64,000 nucleotides of DNA from Flavobacterium microcysteis (GTDB taxonomy: Bacteria > Bacteroidota > Bacteroidia > Flavobacteriales > Flavobacteriaceae): the NCBI RefSeq assembly GCF_006385255.1, contig NZ_VFJE01000049.1, forward strand, positions 1 to 64,000, in the 5' to 3' direction. The notes beneath the pieces were generated by a model. That model was not told where the DNA came from. It made no database searches and saw only the letters and a program-made list of their open reading frames with translations. This document shows positions 26,285 through 35,325 of the stretch, piece by piece; positions within the stretch are counted from its first letter, which is position 1, and each line of letters starts with the position of its first letter. The position numbers and the translations under genes are program-made.

Positions 26285-27574
26285 ATGAAACTTTGGGAAA
26301 AAGGAATACCTACCGACCAGAAAATAGATCTTTTTACGGTTGGAAACGACAGGGAACTGGATTTGGTCCTGGCAAAATATGATGCCTTGGGCTCTATTGC
26401 ACATGCTAAAATGTTAGGAAAAATAAACATCCTGACTGAAAAAGAAACCACCGATTTGGTATTGGCTTTAGAGGATATTCTGGCACAGATAAGACAGGGT
26501 AACTTTACGATTGAAGATACCTTTGAAGATGTACATTCTAAAATAGAATATCTTTTAACCGAAAAACTAGGCGAAGCCGGGAAAAAAATCCACACGGCTC
26601 GTTCCAGAAACGATCAGGTTTTGGTGGATATCCATCTGTATCTGAAAGAAGAAATCACATCCGTCAAAAAGCTAACAAAGGAACTTTTCGATTTGCTGAT
26701 TTTATTAAGCAAAAAACATGAAAATGTCATTCTTCCGGGTTACACACACCTGCAGATTGCTATGCCTTCTTCTTTTGGAATGTGGTTTTCTGCCTATGCT
26801 GAGTTACTTATTGACGATATGGTTCTACTAAATGCCGCACAAAAAATAGTAGACCAGAATCCGCTGGGTTCTGCTGCCGGATATGGAAGCTCTTTTCCAA
26901 TCGACAGGACATTTACCACTCAGGAATTAGGTTTTTCGGTATTGAAATACAATTCAGTAGCTGCACAAATGAGCCGTGGAAAAGCGGAGAAAACCGTTTC
27001 ATTTGCATTCTCCGGACTAGCAGCAACTTTATCCAAACTCGCCATGGATGTATGCCTGTATATGAGCCAAAATTTTAACTTTATAAGCCTTCCAAATCAT
27101 TTAACAACGGGTTCCAGTATTATGCCCCACAAGAAAAATCCAGATGTTTTTGAACTCATCAGAGCCAAATGCAATAAAATACAGGCGTTGCCGTATGAAA
27201 TCACTTTACTGACCAACAACCTTCCAAGTGGCTATCACAGAGATTTCCAATTATTAAAAGAAGGTCTTTTTCCTGCTATTCAGAATTTAAAATCATGCCT
27301 GGAGATTGCCTGTTTTTCTTTAAAAGACATTCAGGTCAATACGACTATACTTGATGACAAAAAATACGATTATCTGTTTACCGTTGATAATCTGAATGAA
27401 TTAGTCCAGCAAGGAATTCCGTTCAGAGATGCCTACAAAATCATTGCTACACAAATTGAAGACGGCAACTACGAACCTTCAAAAAAAACGTTGCATACAC
27501 ATGAAGGTAGCATCAATAATTTATGTTTAGAGGAGATTGTTTTGAAGATGGAGAGTTTTTTTTTGAGGCACTAA
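26285..27574 (+). CDS. argH: Argininosuccinate lyase
   Basis: 429 residues of the fumarase/aspartase superfamily: TARSRNDQV, GYTHLQIAMPSSFG and the signature GSSIMPHKKNPD. It splits argininosuccinate into arginine and fumarate and ends the operon. The stop codon (27572-27574) lies inside the first unit of an octamer repeat array, so the C-terminal FFLRH is partly formed by the repeat. Confidence 0.95.
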   Translation: MKLWEKGIPTDQKIDLFTVGNDRELDLVLAKYDALGSIAHAKMLGKINILTEKETTDLVLALEDILAQIRQGNFTIEDTFEDVHSKIEYLLTEKLGEAGKKIHTARSRNDQVLVDIHLYLKEEITSVKKLTKELFDLLILLSKKHENVILPGYTHLQIAMPSSFGMWFSAYAELLIDDMVLLNAAQKIVDQNPLGSAAGYGSSFPIDRTFTTQELGFSVLKYNSVAAQMSRGKAEKTVSFAFSGLAATLSKLAMDVCLYMSQNFNFISLPNHLTTGSSIMPHKKNPDVFELIRAKCNKIQALPYEITLLTNNLPSGYHRDFQLLKEGLFPAIQNLKSCLEIACFSLKDIQVNTTILDDKKYDYLFTVDNLNELVQQGIPFRDAYKIIATQIEDGNYEPSKKTLHTHEGSINNLCLEEIVLKMESFFLRH

Positions 27575-27616
27575 GGTTCTAAGTATCTAAGGTACTGAGG
27601 TTCTAAGCTGCTAAGT
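27561..27616. repeat. CTAAGG-like octamer array after argH
   Basis: About seven 8-base units (CACTAAGG, TTCTAAGT, ATCTAAGG, TACTGAGG, TTCTAAGC, TGCTAAGT). It starts within the argH coding end. Inverted copies follow at 27679-27893, so the argH transcript could fold long imperfect stems there. Confidence 0.75.
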
Positions 27617-27678
27617 ATAAAGTTTATTTTTCCATTGTAAAATCAGATAACTACACCCATAAAACTCGAGAAATAAGC

Positions 27679-27893
27679 CGCTTAGAACCTTAGCCCCTCT
27701 TTTAGCTAGCTAACAAATAAAAAACTATTTCAATAATTTTCTCTTTTACTCATAAAATACAAAACCTTAGTCCCTTAGCACCTCAGCAACTTAGTCCCCC
27801 TTTTATCTAACTAGCAAATGAAAAACCTATTTCAATAACTTTCCCATTTACGAATAAAACACAAAACCTTAGCACCTCAGTACCTTAGCACTT
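27679..27893. repeat. Inverted octamers plus an imperfect 83-bp direct repeat
   Basis: Three clusters of CCTTAG/CCTCAG octamers lie at 27679-27697, 27761-27800 and 27863-27893. Between them, 27688-27770 and 27789-27872 are two imperfect copies of one segment containing CTATTTCAATAA and ending AAAACCTTAG. There is no coding potential. Together with 27561-27616 this fills the 323-base gap between convergent argH and ytxJ and may end transcription from both sides. Confidence 0.7.
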
Positions 27894-27897
27894 CTTT

Positions 27898-28299
27898 TTA
27901 CAGCTTATTCTCCAAAGCCTCTGCATCAATAGCGCTATGCGAAACATCATAAACCGATTTTCCATTCTTAATCAGCAATAATTGAGGCGATTGGTGGATC
28001 ACATGGAAACGCTGTGCTATTTCATTTGAAATATCACGATAGTTTAAAAGGTCTAAAAAGTAAAGAGATGCATCGTTAGTGTCTGCTTTATATTCTCTTT
28101 CAAAATTCTTCAGTGCCATCCTGCTAATGCTGCAACGGGTACTGTGTTTAAAGATAACTACCGGTTTTTCTTCCGACTCTTCTATGATGGAATCCAATTG
28201 TTTTAATTCTGTTAAATCATTCCAATTGAAGCCGTTTTGATTCGTATCTTTATTATCCGATTTGTCTGTATTGCCAAAAATTTTATCAAAAAAACTCAT
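27898..28299 (-). CDS. ytxJ: YtxJ-type bacillithiol-system redox protein
   Basis: 133 residues of thioredoxin fold. The active-site segment is KHSTRCSISRMALKNF with a single Cys in place of CxxC, and a cis-Pro appears in HQSPQLLLI. This matches the YtxJ family (BrxC in Firmicutes), monothiol proteins linked to bacillithiol. It is divergent from clpB. The first 30 residues are an Asn/Asp-rich non-conserved stretch. Confidence 0.8.
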   Translation of the reverse strand: MSFFDKIFGNTDKSDNKDTNQNGFNWNDLTELKQLDSIIEESEEKPVVIFKHSTRCSISRMALKNFEREYKADTNDASLYFLDLLNYRDISNEIAQRFHVIHQSPQLLLIKNGKSVYDVSHSAIDAEALENKL

Positions 28300-28426
28300 A
28301 TCGTCAGAATTTAAGACTTTTTGTCTTGTTAAATTAGTAAAAACACTCTTTTTTAAGCCATTTTGTCAGATTTACCCTATTGGAATATAAATTGAGATGA
28401 CTTTATCAAATTTAAAAATTTAATCT

Positions 28427-31027
28427 ATGAACTTTAATAATTTTACCATAAAATCACAAGAAGCCATCCAAAGGGCTCAGCAAATAGCTCAAAGTTTTGG
28501 AAACCAACAGATTGAAAACGAACATATCGTCAAGGCTATCTTTGAGGTTGATGAGAACGTTACTCCGTTCCTGCTTAAAAAACTCAATGTAAATCTAGGG
28601 CTTTTACAGCAGATTCTGGATAGTACGCTACAATCCTTCCCGAAAGTTTCAGGGGGCGATATCATGCTTTCCAGAGAAGCATCAAGCACGTTGAACAATG
28701 CGGCTACTATTGCCAAAAAGATGAACGATGAATTTGTATCCATCGAACATCTTCTATTGGCTATTTTCAATTCAAAAAGTAAAATTGCCCAAATTTTAAA
28801 AGACCAGGGAGTTACTGAAAAAGGGCTAAAAGCTGCTATTGACGAGCTTCGCAAAGGCGATAGAGTTACTTCAGCTTCAGCCGAAGAAACCTATAATTCT
28901 TTAAATAAATATGCCAAAAATCTAAACGAACTGGCAAGCAGCGGAAAACTCGATCCTGTTATTGGTCGAGATGAAGAAATCCGCAGGGTTTTGCAAATTC
29001 TAACGAGAAGAACAAAAAACAACCCAATGCTTGTAGGTGAGCCTGGTGTTGGTAAAACAGCAATTGCCGAAGGACTCGCACACAGAATCGTTGATGGTGA
29101 TGTCCCTGAAAACCTAAAAGACAAGATTGTTTTCTCATTGGATATGGGAGCCTTGATTGCCGGTGCAAAATACAAAGGAGAATTTGAAGAAAGATTGAAA
29201 TCGGTTGTAAAAGAAGTAACCTCTGCAGATGGCGATATTGTCCTTTTTATTGACGAGATCCATACGCTTGTAGGTGCCGGAGGTGGTGAAGGTGCAATGG
29301 ATGCAGCTAACATATTAAAACCAGCTTTGGCTCGTGGTGAACTAAGAGCTATTGGTGCGACCACCTTAGACGAATATCAAAAATATTTTGAAAAAGATAA
29401 GGCTTTGGAAAGGCGTTTCCAAAAAGTCATGGTTGATGAACCAGATACAGAAAGTGCTATTTCTATCTTGCGTGGTATTAAGGAAAAGTACGAAACGCAC
29501 CATCAGGTTCGTATCAAAGACGAAGCTATTATCGCAGCAGTAGAATTATCACAGCGATACATCACAAACCGTTTCCTTCCGGACAAAGCTATCGACTTAA
29601 TGGACGAAGCAGCTTCTAAACTCCGAATGGAAATCAATTCAAAGCCTGAAGAACTTGACGTTCTGGATAGAAAAATAATGCAGCTTGAAATCGAAATGGA
29701 AGCGATTAAACGTGAAAATGACGAAAATAAGCTGAAAAGCCTAGGTTTGGAATTGGCAAACCTGAAAGAAGAACGCAACGAGATTTTTGCTAAATGGAAA
29801 AGCGAAAAAGACATTGTGGACAATGTTCAGGCTACCAAAACAGAAATCGAGAATTTCAAATTGGAAGCTGAAAGAGCCGAACGTGAAGGCGATTACGGAA
29901 AAGTAGCCGAATTGCGTTACGGGAAAATCAAAGAAGCCCAAGAACGATTGGATGCTTTTCAAAAGCAATTACAAGAAAACGAAGGTCATTCCTTAATCAA
30001 GGAAGAAGTGACCCGTGAAGACATTGCTGAGGTTGTTGCCAAATGGACCGGTATTCCGGTAATGAAAATGCTACAGGGAGAAAGAGAAAAACTGCTCCAT
30101 CTTGAAGAAGAACTGCATAAGAGAGTTGTAGGCCAGGAAGAAGCAATCGAAGCCGTAAGTGATGCCGTAAGAAGAAGTCGTGCCGGATTACAAGATGTTA
30201 AAAAGCCTATTGGTTCCTTCCTATTCCTGGGAACAACCGGTGTTGGTAAAACAGAATTGGCAAAAGCATTGGCATCCTACTTGTTTGATGATGAAAATGC
30301 TATGACAAGAATCGACATGAGCGAATATCAGGAAAGACACAGTGTTAGCCGTTTGGTTGGTGCACCTCCAGGATATGTAGGTTATGATGAAGGCGGACAA
30401 TTGACAGAAGCTGTTCGAAGAAAGCCCTATTCTGTTGTCCTACTGGATGAAATTGAGAAAGCACACCCTGATACTTTCAATATACTGTTGCAAGTATTAG
30501 ATGAAGGACGTCTGACTGATAATAAAGGCCGTTTAGCCGATTTCAAGAACACAATTATTATCATGACTTCCAATATGGGAAGCTCTATTATACAAGAGAA
30601 ATTCGAGAACCTGAAAGGGAATGTCGAAAGTGCTATAGAAGCGGCCAAAGTAGAAGTGCTGGCTTTATTGAAGCAAACCGTACGTCCTGAATTTATCAAC
30701 AGGATTGATGATATTGTAATGTTTACACCACTGAATGAGAACAACATTAAAGAAATTGTAGGACTTCAATTGAAATCCATTACTAAGATGTTAGCATTAC
30801 AAAACATTACTCTCGATGCTACTCCGGAAGCCATTGACTACCTTTCTAAAAAAGGATACGATCCGCAATTTGGCGCACGACCGGTGAAAAGAGTGGTTCA
30901 GAAAGAAGTCCTGAATGAACTTTCGAAAGAAATACTTTCCGGAAAAGTCACAACAGACAGTATCATCCTTTTGGATAGCTTTGACGGAAAACTGGTATTT
31001 AGAAATCAGACTGAACTGGCAAACTAA
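28427..31027 (+). CDS. clpB: ATP-dependent disaggregase ClpB
   Basis: 866 residues, full length. N-terminal Clp_N repeats (about 1-145), first AAA+ domain with GEPGVGKTA and FIDEIHTLVGAGG, a coiled-coil M-domain (about 405-525), second AAA+ domain with GTTGVGKTE and LLDEIEKAHPD, and a C-terminal D2 small domain. The M-domain separates it from ClpA/ClpC, and no IGF loop for ClpP is evident. It works with DnaK to resolve aggregates after heat stress. It stands alone with its own terminator. Confidence 0.97.
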   Translation: MNFNNFTIKSQEAIQRAQQIAQSFGNQQIENEHIVKAIFEVDENVTPFLLKKLNVNLGLLQQILDSTLQSFPKVSGGDIMLSREASSTLNNAATIAKKMNDEFVSIEHLLLAIFNSKSKIAQILKDQGVTEKGLKAAIDELRKGDRVTSASAEETYNSLNKYAKNLNELASSGKLDPVIGRDEEIRRVLQILTRRTKNNPMLVGEPGVGKTAIAEGLAHRIVDGDVPENLKDKIVFSLDMGALIAGAKYKGEFEERLKSVVKEVTSADGDIVLFIDEIHTLVGAGGGEGAMDAANILKPALARGELRAIGATTLDEYQKYFEKDKALERRFQKVMVDEPDTESAISILRGIKEKYETHHQVRIKDEAIIAAVELSQRYITNRFLPDKAIDLMDEAASKLRMEINSKPEELDVLDRKIMQLEIEMEAIKRENDENKLKSLGLELANLKEERNEIFAKWKSEKDIVDNVQATKTEIENFKLEAERAEREGDYGKVAELRYGKIKEAQERLDAFQKQLQENEGHSLIKEEVTREDIAEVVAKWTGIPVMKMLQGEREKLLHLEEELHKRVVGQEEAIEAVSDAVRRSRAGLQDVKKPIGSFLFLGTTGVGKTELAKALASYLFDDENAMTRIDMSEYQERHSVSRLVGAPPGYVGYDEGGQLTEAVRRKPYSVVLLDEIEKAHPDTFNILLQVLDEGRLTDNKGRLADFKNTIIIMTSNMGSSIIQEKFENLKGNVESAIEAAKVEVLALLKQTVRPEFINRIDDIVMFTPLNENNIKEIVGLQLKSITKMLALQNITLDATPEAIDYLSKKGYDPQFGARPVKRVVQKEVLNELSKEILSGKVTTDSIILLDSFDGKLVFRNQTELAN

Positions 31028-31050
31028 TAATAAAGTTGCCCTAATAAAAA

Positions 31051-31078
31051 AAGCCTAACCAACTATTTGGTTAGGCTT
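31051..31078 (+). terminator. clpB terminator
   Basis: AAGCCTAACCAA (31051-31062), loop CTAT, TTGGTTAGGCTT (31067-31078), then TTTT. Confidence 0.9.
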
Positions 31079-31102
31079 TTTTGCTGAGAAGGATTTTCGT
31101 TA

Positions 31103-31363
31103 TTAACGTGTACTTCTCTGCGGATAATATTGTCTTACAGTACGGATTCCATAATGCTTCCTTCTTCCGAAACTTCGTTTTTTTCTGAAAAAGTTTATAA
31201 TGCAATACCCATTTACAATAAAAGAGCAAATAAACAGCAATATGAAACCTCCCTTAAGCAATAGGCTGGCCATTTCAGAGGAATTATCTGCAAATCTTCC
31301 AGGAAGTGCATAACCCGAAATTAACAGGCCAACTGTGGAAATGGCAAAGGTTAAACGGTTCAT
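31103..31363 (-). CDS. Small two-helix membrane protein, hypothetical
   Basis: 86 residues. Two hydrophobic stretches (about 5-22 and 35-58) are followed by a strongly basic tail (FFRKKRSFGRRKHYG), which should stay in the cytoplasm. I do not recognise the family. It is on the strand opposite clpB, just past the clpB terminator. Confidence 0.5.
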   Translation of the reverse strand: MNRLTFAISTVGLLISGYALPGRFADNSSEMASLLLKGGFILLFICSFIVNGYCIINFFRKKRSFGRRKHYGIRTVRQYYPQRSTR

Positions 31364-31394
31364 ATTAAGTCAAGTTTAGATTGGTGGCAAATTA

Positions 31395-31676
31395 TCAAAC
31401 AGCAGCCCTCAAGTATTCGTATTCAAATTCCTCATGGTGGTCATAAGCAATTTCCAGAATATCAATCTCGTTATAAGCTACTTCACCGTCAGTGTCCTCT
31501 ATGACACATATACCCAAAACCTCGAAAGGTCTTTCAATTTGCATGTTATTGCTAACAATGTATTCCATCGCCAGCTCATCAAAATTTTTAGGATGTAGTA
31601 CAAGCATTACACTATCCGTTAATTCGTTTTCAATGATAAATTCTTTGATGCCTAATAATGTGATTAGATTTTTCAT
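31395..31676 (-). CDS. Small acidic hypothetical protein
   Basis: 93 residues, rich in Glu and Asp, no signal peptide or membrane segment. The sequence alternates short strands and helices (SVMLVLHPKNFDELAMEYIV, PFEVLGICVIED) and ends in an acidic HHEEFEYEYL segment. The family is unknown. A 31-base gap separates it from the next minus-strand gene, so they may share a transcript. Confidence 0.55.
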   Translation of the reverse strand: MKNLITLLGIKEFIIENELTDSVMLVLHPKNFDELAMEYIVSNNMQIERPFEVLGICVIEDTDGEVAYNEIDILEIAYDHHEEFEYEYLRAAV

Positions 31677-32110
31677 AATGCTCTGATTTGGTTAGGTTAG
31701 TAATCATTTTAGGTTGGTGTGTTTACAAATTTGGCTTTTTAAATTTACAAATACCATTATGAAGTATTAAATTTTACGCAAAAAACCATTAAAAAAATGT
31801 TAAAAACGTAGCAAAAACCTTAAGTTTTATACTATAAAAATTAAGTTTATATAATTCCCATTTTTAACAATTCTGAAATAGGCAATCGCCTATAAAAAAA
31901 TGACCTAAAATACTTCCTTAGCGAACTGGAATCTTTAAACATCGTCTCTTTGCAAATAATTTCAAAATGATATTTTTTTTACCCTTCTAAAACCTTGATT
32001 TTTAATAGGGAAGAAAAATAATACAAAAAAAGATGTTAAAATCCAGACCCAAAAAGCAACCTTTTCATTTTAATACATCTTCAAATAAAAACAATTTAAA
32101 ATTTTTAACT
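31677..32110. other. AT-rich intergenic region, no gene seen
   Basis: 434 bases with long A/T runs. It separates two divergent small genes and presumably holds both promoters, but no convincing TTTG/TAnnTTTG pair is visible. An in-frame ATG at 32033 would add 26 residues to the downstream lipoprotein and destroy its signal peptide, so I treat that stretch as untranslated. Confidence 0.5.
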
Positions 32111-32518
32111 ATGAAAAAGTTTGCATTAAAAACAATGGCGTTAGTTTTGTTCGTTTCAACGGCTCTTACTTCTTGCAGTAACGATGACGATTCTAAAAAC
32201 AACTCACAAACTACACAAAAAGAATTTACAACAGCAGTGACTGGCCCTACTACAGGTGCTAAGAATCAGGAAATCACTTTGACTGTGACCCACGTTGTTG
32301 ATAATAATTGTGGTGTGTTCAACAGATTTGTACAGTCTACAAGCGGAAACACTAAAACTGTTGAAGTGGAAGTAAAATACGCTGGAACAAACTGTGGGAC
32401 AACGCCATCAACCAAAACTCAACCGTACAAGTTTACTGTTAGCCAAAACGGTACTTATGTGTTTAAGTTCAAAAAAAGCGCAACAGAATTTGTTACACAC
32501 AGTGTTGTAATTCAATAA
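32111..32518 (+). CDS. Small predicted lipoprotein
   Basis: 135 residues from ATG 32111. Lipoprotein signal MKKFALKTMALVLFV with lipobox LTSC (Cys at 22) followed by SNDDDSKNN, an Asn/Asp-rich tether common in Bacteroidetes surface lipoproteins. The remaining 100 residues are beta-rich with two Cys (NNCGVF, GTNCGT), perhaps one disulfide and an immunoglobulin-like sandwich. The family is not recognised. Confidence 0.65.
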   Translation: MKKFALKTMALVLFVSTALTSCSNDDDSKNNSQTTQKEFTTAVTGPTTGAKNQEITLTVTHVVDNNCGVFNRFVQSTSGNTKTVEVEVKYAGTNCGTTPSTKTQPYKFTVSQNGTYVFKFKKSATEFVTHSVVIQ

Positions 32519-32541
32519 TTCTGACAAAAAAAAAATTGTAA

Positions 32542-32565
32542 AACACCAGCCTGCACGCTGGTGTT
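32542..32565 (+). terminator. Terminator after the small lipoprotein
   Basis: AACACCAGC (32542-32550), loop CTGCAC, GCTGGTGTT (32557-32565), followed by a T-run. Confidence 0.9.
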
Positions 32566-32576
32566 TTTTTTGTTCT

Positions 32577-32584
32577 TATTTTTG
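32577..32584 (+). promoter_or_regulatory. -7 box for the LacX-like epimerase gene
   Basis: TATTTTTG, a TAnnTTTG match 27 bases before the ATG at 32612, directly after the preceding terminator. Confidence 0.5.
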
Positions 32585-32611
32585 CCTAACACGATCTAAA
32601 ATCAAACCTAC

Positions 32612-33460
32612 ATGAATATTGTTCTTCAAAATAAAGAACTAACGGCTACTATCAATACAAAAGGAGCCGAATTGATTTCTTTAAAGAAAAATACCATAGA
32701 ATATATTTGGGAAGGAAACCCTAAATTCTGGGATAAGCACTCTCCTATTCTGTTTCCTATAGTTGGAACACTAAAAAACGGAGAATACAATTACGCAGAT
32801 AAGCAATATGGATTATCAAGACACGGATTTGCCAGAGATAATGATTTTCATGTTGATGAAACTTTTCAGAATAAGGCTGTATTTTCTTTTTCTTCTTCTG
32901 AGGCAACTGCAAAACAATATCCTTTTGATTTTGAATTAAAAGTAATCTACTTGCTTGAGGAAGATAATCTCACTATACACTATGAAGTAACCAATAACGG
33001 TGCTTCAGATATGCCTTTCTCAATTGGCGGGCATCCTGCATTTGCACTTACCGGAAATTTTGAGAACTATTCGTTGTTTTTTGAAAATGATGAGTCCCTT
33101 ATCAGCTATTCACTAGAAAATAATTTGCTTTCAAATCGCACTACAGTACTGAAACTATCTGATGGAAAGCTACCTTTGAATTATTCTCTATTTGAAAATG
33201 ATGCCCTGATAATTAAAAAACTGGAATCAAAAAAAATTCAAATCCTCGAAAGCAATAAGCCGTTACTGGAAGTTGTATTACATGATTTCCCAAATCTTGG
33301 AATCTGGACAAAAAATGATGCTCCTTTTATCTGCCTTGAACCTTGGTTTGGCTATTCTGATACGTTACAAAGCAATGGCAATTTATTTGAAAAAGAAGGA
33401 ATTATCATTCTCTTGCCCCAAAAAACATTCCAAGCGTCTTTCAATATAAAAATCTACTAA
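32612..33460 (+). CDS. Aldose 1-epimerase family protein (LacX-like)
   Basis: 282 residues, galactose-mutarotase-like beta-sandwich. Visible features are YGLSRHGFARD (first active-site His), SIGGHPAFAL (second His) and CLEPWFGYSD (catalytic Glu region). The family interconverts alpha and beta anomers of hexoses; the LacX subgroup has uncertain sugar specificity. No signal peptide, so cytoplasmic. Confidence 0.85.
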   Translation: MNIVLQNKELTATINTKGAELISLKKNTIEYIWEGNPKFWDKHSPILFPIVGTLKNGEYNYADKQYGLSRHGFARDNDFHVDETFQNKAVFSFSSSEATAKQYPFDFELKVIYLLEEDNLTIHYEVTNNGASDMPFSIGGHPAFALTGNFENYSLFFENDESLISYSLENNLLSNRTTVLKLSDGKLPLNYSLFENDALIIKKLESKKIQILESNKPLLEVVLHDFPNLGIWTKNDAPFICLEPWFGYSDTLQSNGNLFEKEGIIILLPQKTFQASFNIKIY

Positions 33461-33512
33461 TTACTTAACCTAAAAAAAGCAATTACGGCGAACATCCGAA
33501 ACATTATCTCGT

Positions 33513-33520
33513 TACATTTG
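33513..33520 (+). promoter_or_regulatory. -7 box for the small outer-membrane protein gene
   Basis: TACATTTG, 22 bases before the ATG at 33543. Confidence 0.55.
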
Positions 33521-33542
33521 CAAAAAATTGATTCTCATAAGA

Positions 33543-34097
33543 ATGAAAAAATATTTATCGCTCTTGTTTCTTGCAAGCACATTCCTTTCCTACAGCCAGA
33601 CCTATGTAAAATTTAATGGAGCTTCTGCTTTGGCACTTATCTCTAATATAGGAATCGAAACCAGTATCGGAAAAAAAATGACATTCCAGCTTGATGCAAC
33701 GGCCTCATTTTGGGAATCTGTAAACGGTGCTCCATTCAAAGCGTTAATCGTAACACCTGAAGTACGTTATCACTTTAATGAAAAAAATAACGGGTTTTAT
33801 GTTGGAGCTAACGTCAGCGGAGGCACATTTGAACTTCAGAAGTACGGCTATAAGGATACCGACTTTTACCAGAAAGGTTATAACTATATGCTAGGATTGA
33901 CACTTGGCTACCAATGGAAACTAAGTGATAAATGGGCATTGGATCTTTTTGTTGGCGGCGGACATCAGGAAGCTTTTTATAAAGGGTATTTATTATCAAC
34001 CGGAGAACGATATGACACCTGGATACATGATTATAATAAAAGTGGTGAATGGATCTTATATAGAGGCGGTTTGATGATTGCCTACAAAATAAAATAA
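33543..34097 (+). CDS. Small outer-membrane beta-barrel protein
   Basis: 184 residues from ATG 33543 (MKKYLSLLFLASTFL), which gives a clean signal peptide ending SYSQ. The rest alternates amphipathic strands typical of an 8-stranded barrel (ALIVTPEVRYHFNEKNNGFYVGANV is one hairpin, YMLGLTLGYQWKLSDKW another) and resembles DUF3575-type proteins. The function is unknown. Confidence 0.65.
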   Translation: MKKYLSLLFLASTFLSYSQTYVKFNGASALALISNIGIETSIGKKMTFQLDATASFWESVNGAPFKALIVTPEVRYHFNEKNNGFYVGANVSGGTFELQKYGYKDTDFYQKGYNYMLGLTLGYQWKLSDKWALDLFVGGGHQEAFYKGYLLSTGERYDTWIHDYNKSGEWILYRGGLMIAYKIK

Positions 34098-34124
34098 GAA
34101 GTACTATTTGGAAGATTTTTCTGT

Positions 34125-34132
34125 TATATTTG
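34125..34132 (+). promoter_or_regulatory. -7 box for the ABC exporter genes
   Basis: TATATTTG, 17 bases before the ATG at 34150. Confidence 0.5.
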
Positions 34133-34149
34133 GTATATAGATTTATATC

Positions 34150-35313
34150 ATGACAGAATTTGAGAAACAGTTTCAGGAAATCAAAAGTTTCTTGGATTTT
34201 GAAGATTATTCGCTGCTTACCAAAAGAATAATCGATCTTACGCTCGACACGGAAGACATTTCTTTTTATCAAAAAACTAACGAGTTATTGGACTGGCTTG
34301 ACCAGAATGAAAATAACATTGATTTAAAAAAGCAACGTTTCGCATTACTGCTCGAGGAACTTTACCAACAGTTAAAAAACAAACCCGTTCCTGAAAAACA
34401 AATTCTTGTCACTGCAGAAAACCTCAAAAAAACATACGGAAATGCGAGTTTTTCACTTGGATCTATAGATTTGGAACTCAACCAAGGAGAAATCCTAGGT
34501 CTTGTAGGTGAAAACGGTAACGGGAAAACTACCCTACTCCGACTTCTTTGTGGAGAGTTATTTGCGACTTCAGGAAAACTAGGCTATAATTTCGATTTTA
34601 ACGATGCCTATGATTTAAGGACGCAGTTGGTTTATATACCGCAAAGAACGGCAACCTGGCATGGCTCCATGTTTGAAAACCTTCAGTTTACGGCCTCTAG
34701 TTATGGCTATAAACCGGAAGAGAATAAATTAATCGTAGAATTAATCATTGCCAGACTCAACTTAAGAAAATACCGAAATCATAGCTGGAAGAATTTATCC
34801 TCTGGATATAAGATGCGTTTTGAGCTGGCAAGGATGCTTTTAAGAAAACCAAAAATATTGCTGATTGACGAACCTCTTGCCAATCTGGATATACTTGCAC
34901 AACAAACCGTACTGGAAGATTTCCGGGCAATTGCAAAATCACCTTTCCGTCCGATTGGAATCGTATTGAGTTCACAACAGTTGTATGAAGTCGAAAAAAC
35001 TTCGGATCAGGTGATTTTTCTAAAAAATGGGGAACAGAAAAATCTCCACTCAAAAGCTAATCCGCAAGAAACAGAAAAAACAGAAGAAGAGTTTCTTATT
35101 ATTGAATTTGAAAGCGAATGGTCACAAAACCAGCTTAACGAGGCTTTATCAGGTAACTTAATCTCTCTTAAATTTAATGGAGGTACTTACATTGCAACGT
35201 TTTCTGCAAGTATGGATACTTATGATTTCTTAAGAATCATTACAGAAAAGCAGATTCCGCTTCAATATTTCAGAAATATTTCAAAATCTACCCGAAGATT
35301 CTTCGTTTCCTAA
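34150..35313 (+). CDS. ABC transporter ATP-binding protein
   Basis: 387 residues. A helical N-terminal extension of about 85 residues precedes a single nucleotide-binding domain: Walker A GENGNGKTT, Q-loop IPQRTATW, signature LSSGYKMRF and Walker B ILLIDEPLANLD. The signature reads LSSGY rather than LSGGQ. About 90 C-terminal residues form a small accessory domain. It lies 12 bases before a polytopic membrane protein, so the two make an ABC-2-type exporter or regulator. The cargo is unknown. Confidence 0.85.
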   Translation: MTEFEKQFQEIKSFLDFEDYSLLTKRIIDLTLDTEDISFYQKTNELLDWLDQNENNIDLKKQRFALLLEELYQQLKNKPVPEKQILVTAENLKKTYGNASFSLGSIDLELNQGEILGLVGENGNGKTTLLRLLCGELFATSGKLGYNFDFNDAYDLRTQLVYIPQRTATWHGSMFENLQFTASSYGYKPEENKLIVELIIARLNLRKYRNHSWKNLSSGYKMRFELARMLLRKPKILLIDEPLANLDILAQQTVLEDFRAIAKSPFRPIGIVLSSQQLYEVEKTSDQVIFLKNGEQKNLHSKANPQETEKTEEEFLIIEFESEWSQNQLNEALSGNLISLKFNGGTYIATFSASMDTYDFLRIITEKQIPLQYFRNISKSTRRFFVS

Positions 35314-35325
35314 AAACTCAACGTT

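Noticed and set aside
28489..30747. Minus-strand reading frames under clpB
   Set aside because: Antisense shadows of a well-conserved gene, with Ser/Ile-rich sequence typical of such shadows.
32033..32110. Upstream ATG for the small lipoprotein
   Set aside because: It would bury the lipoprotein signal peptide behind 26 basic residues.
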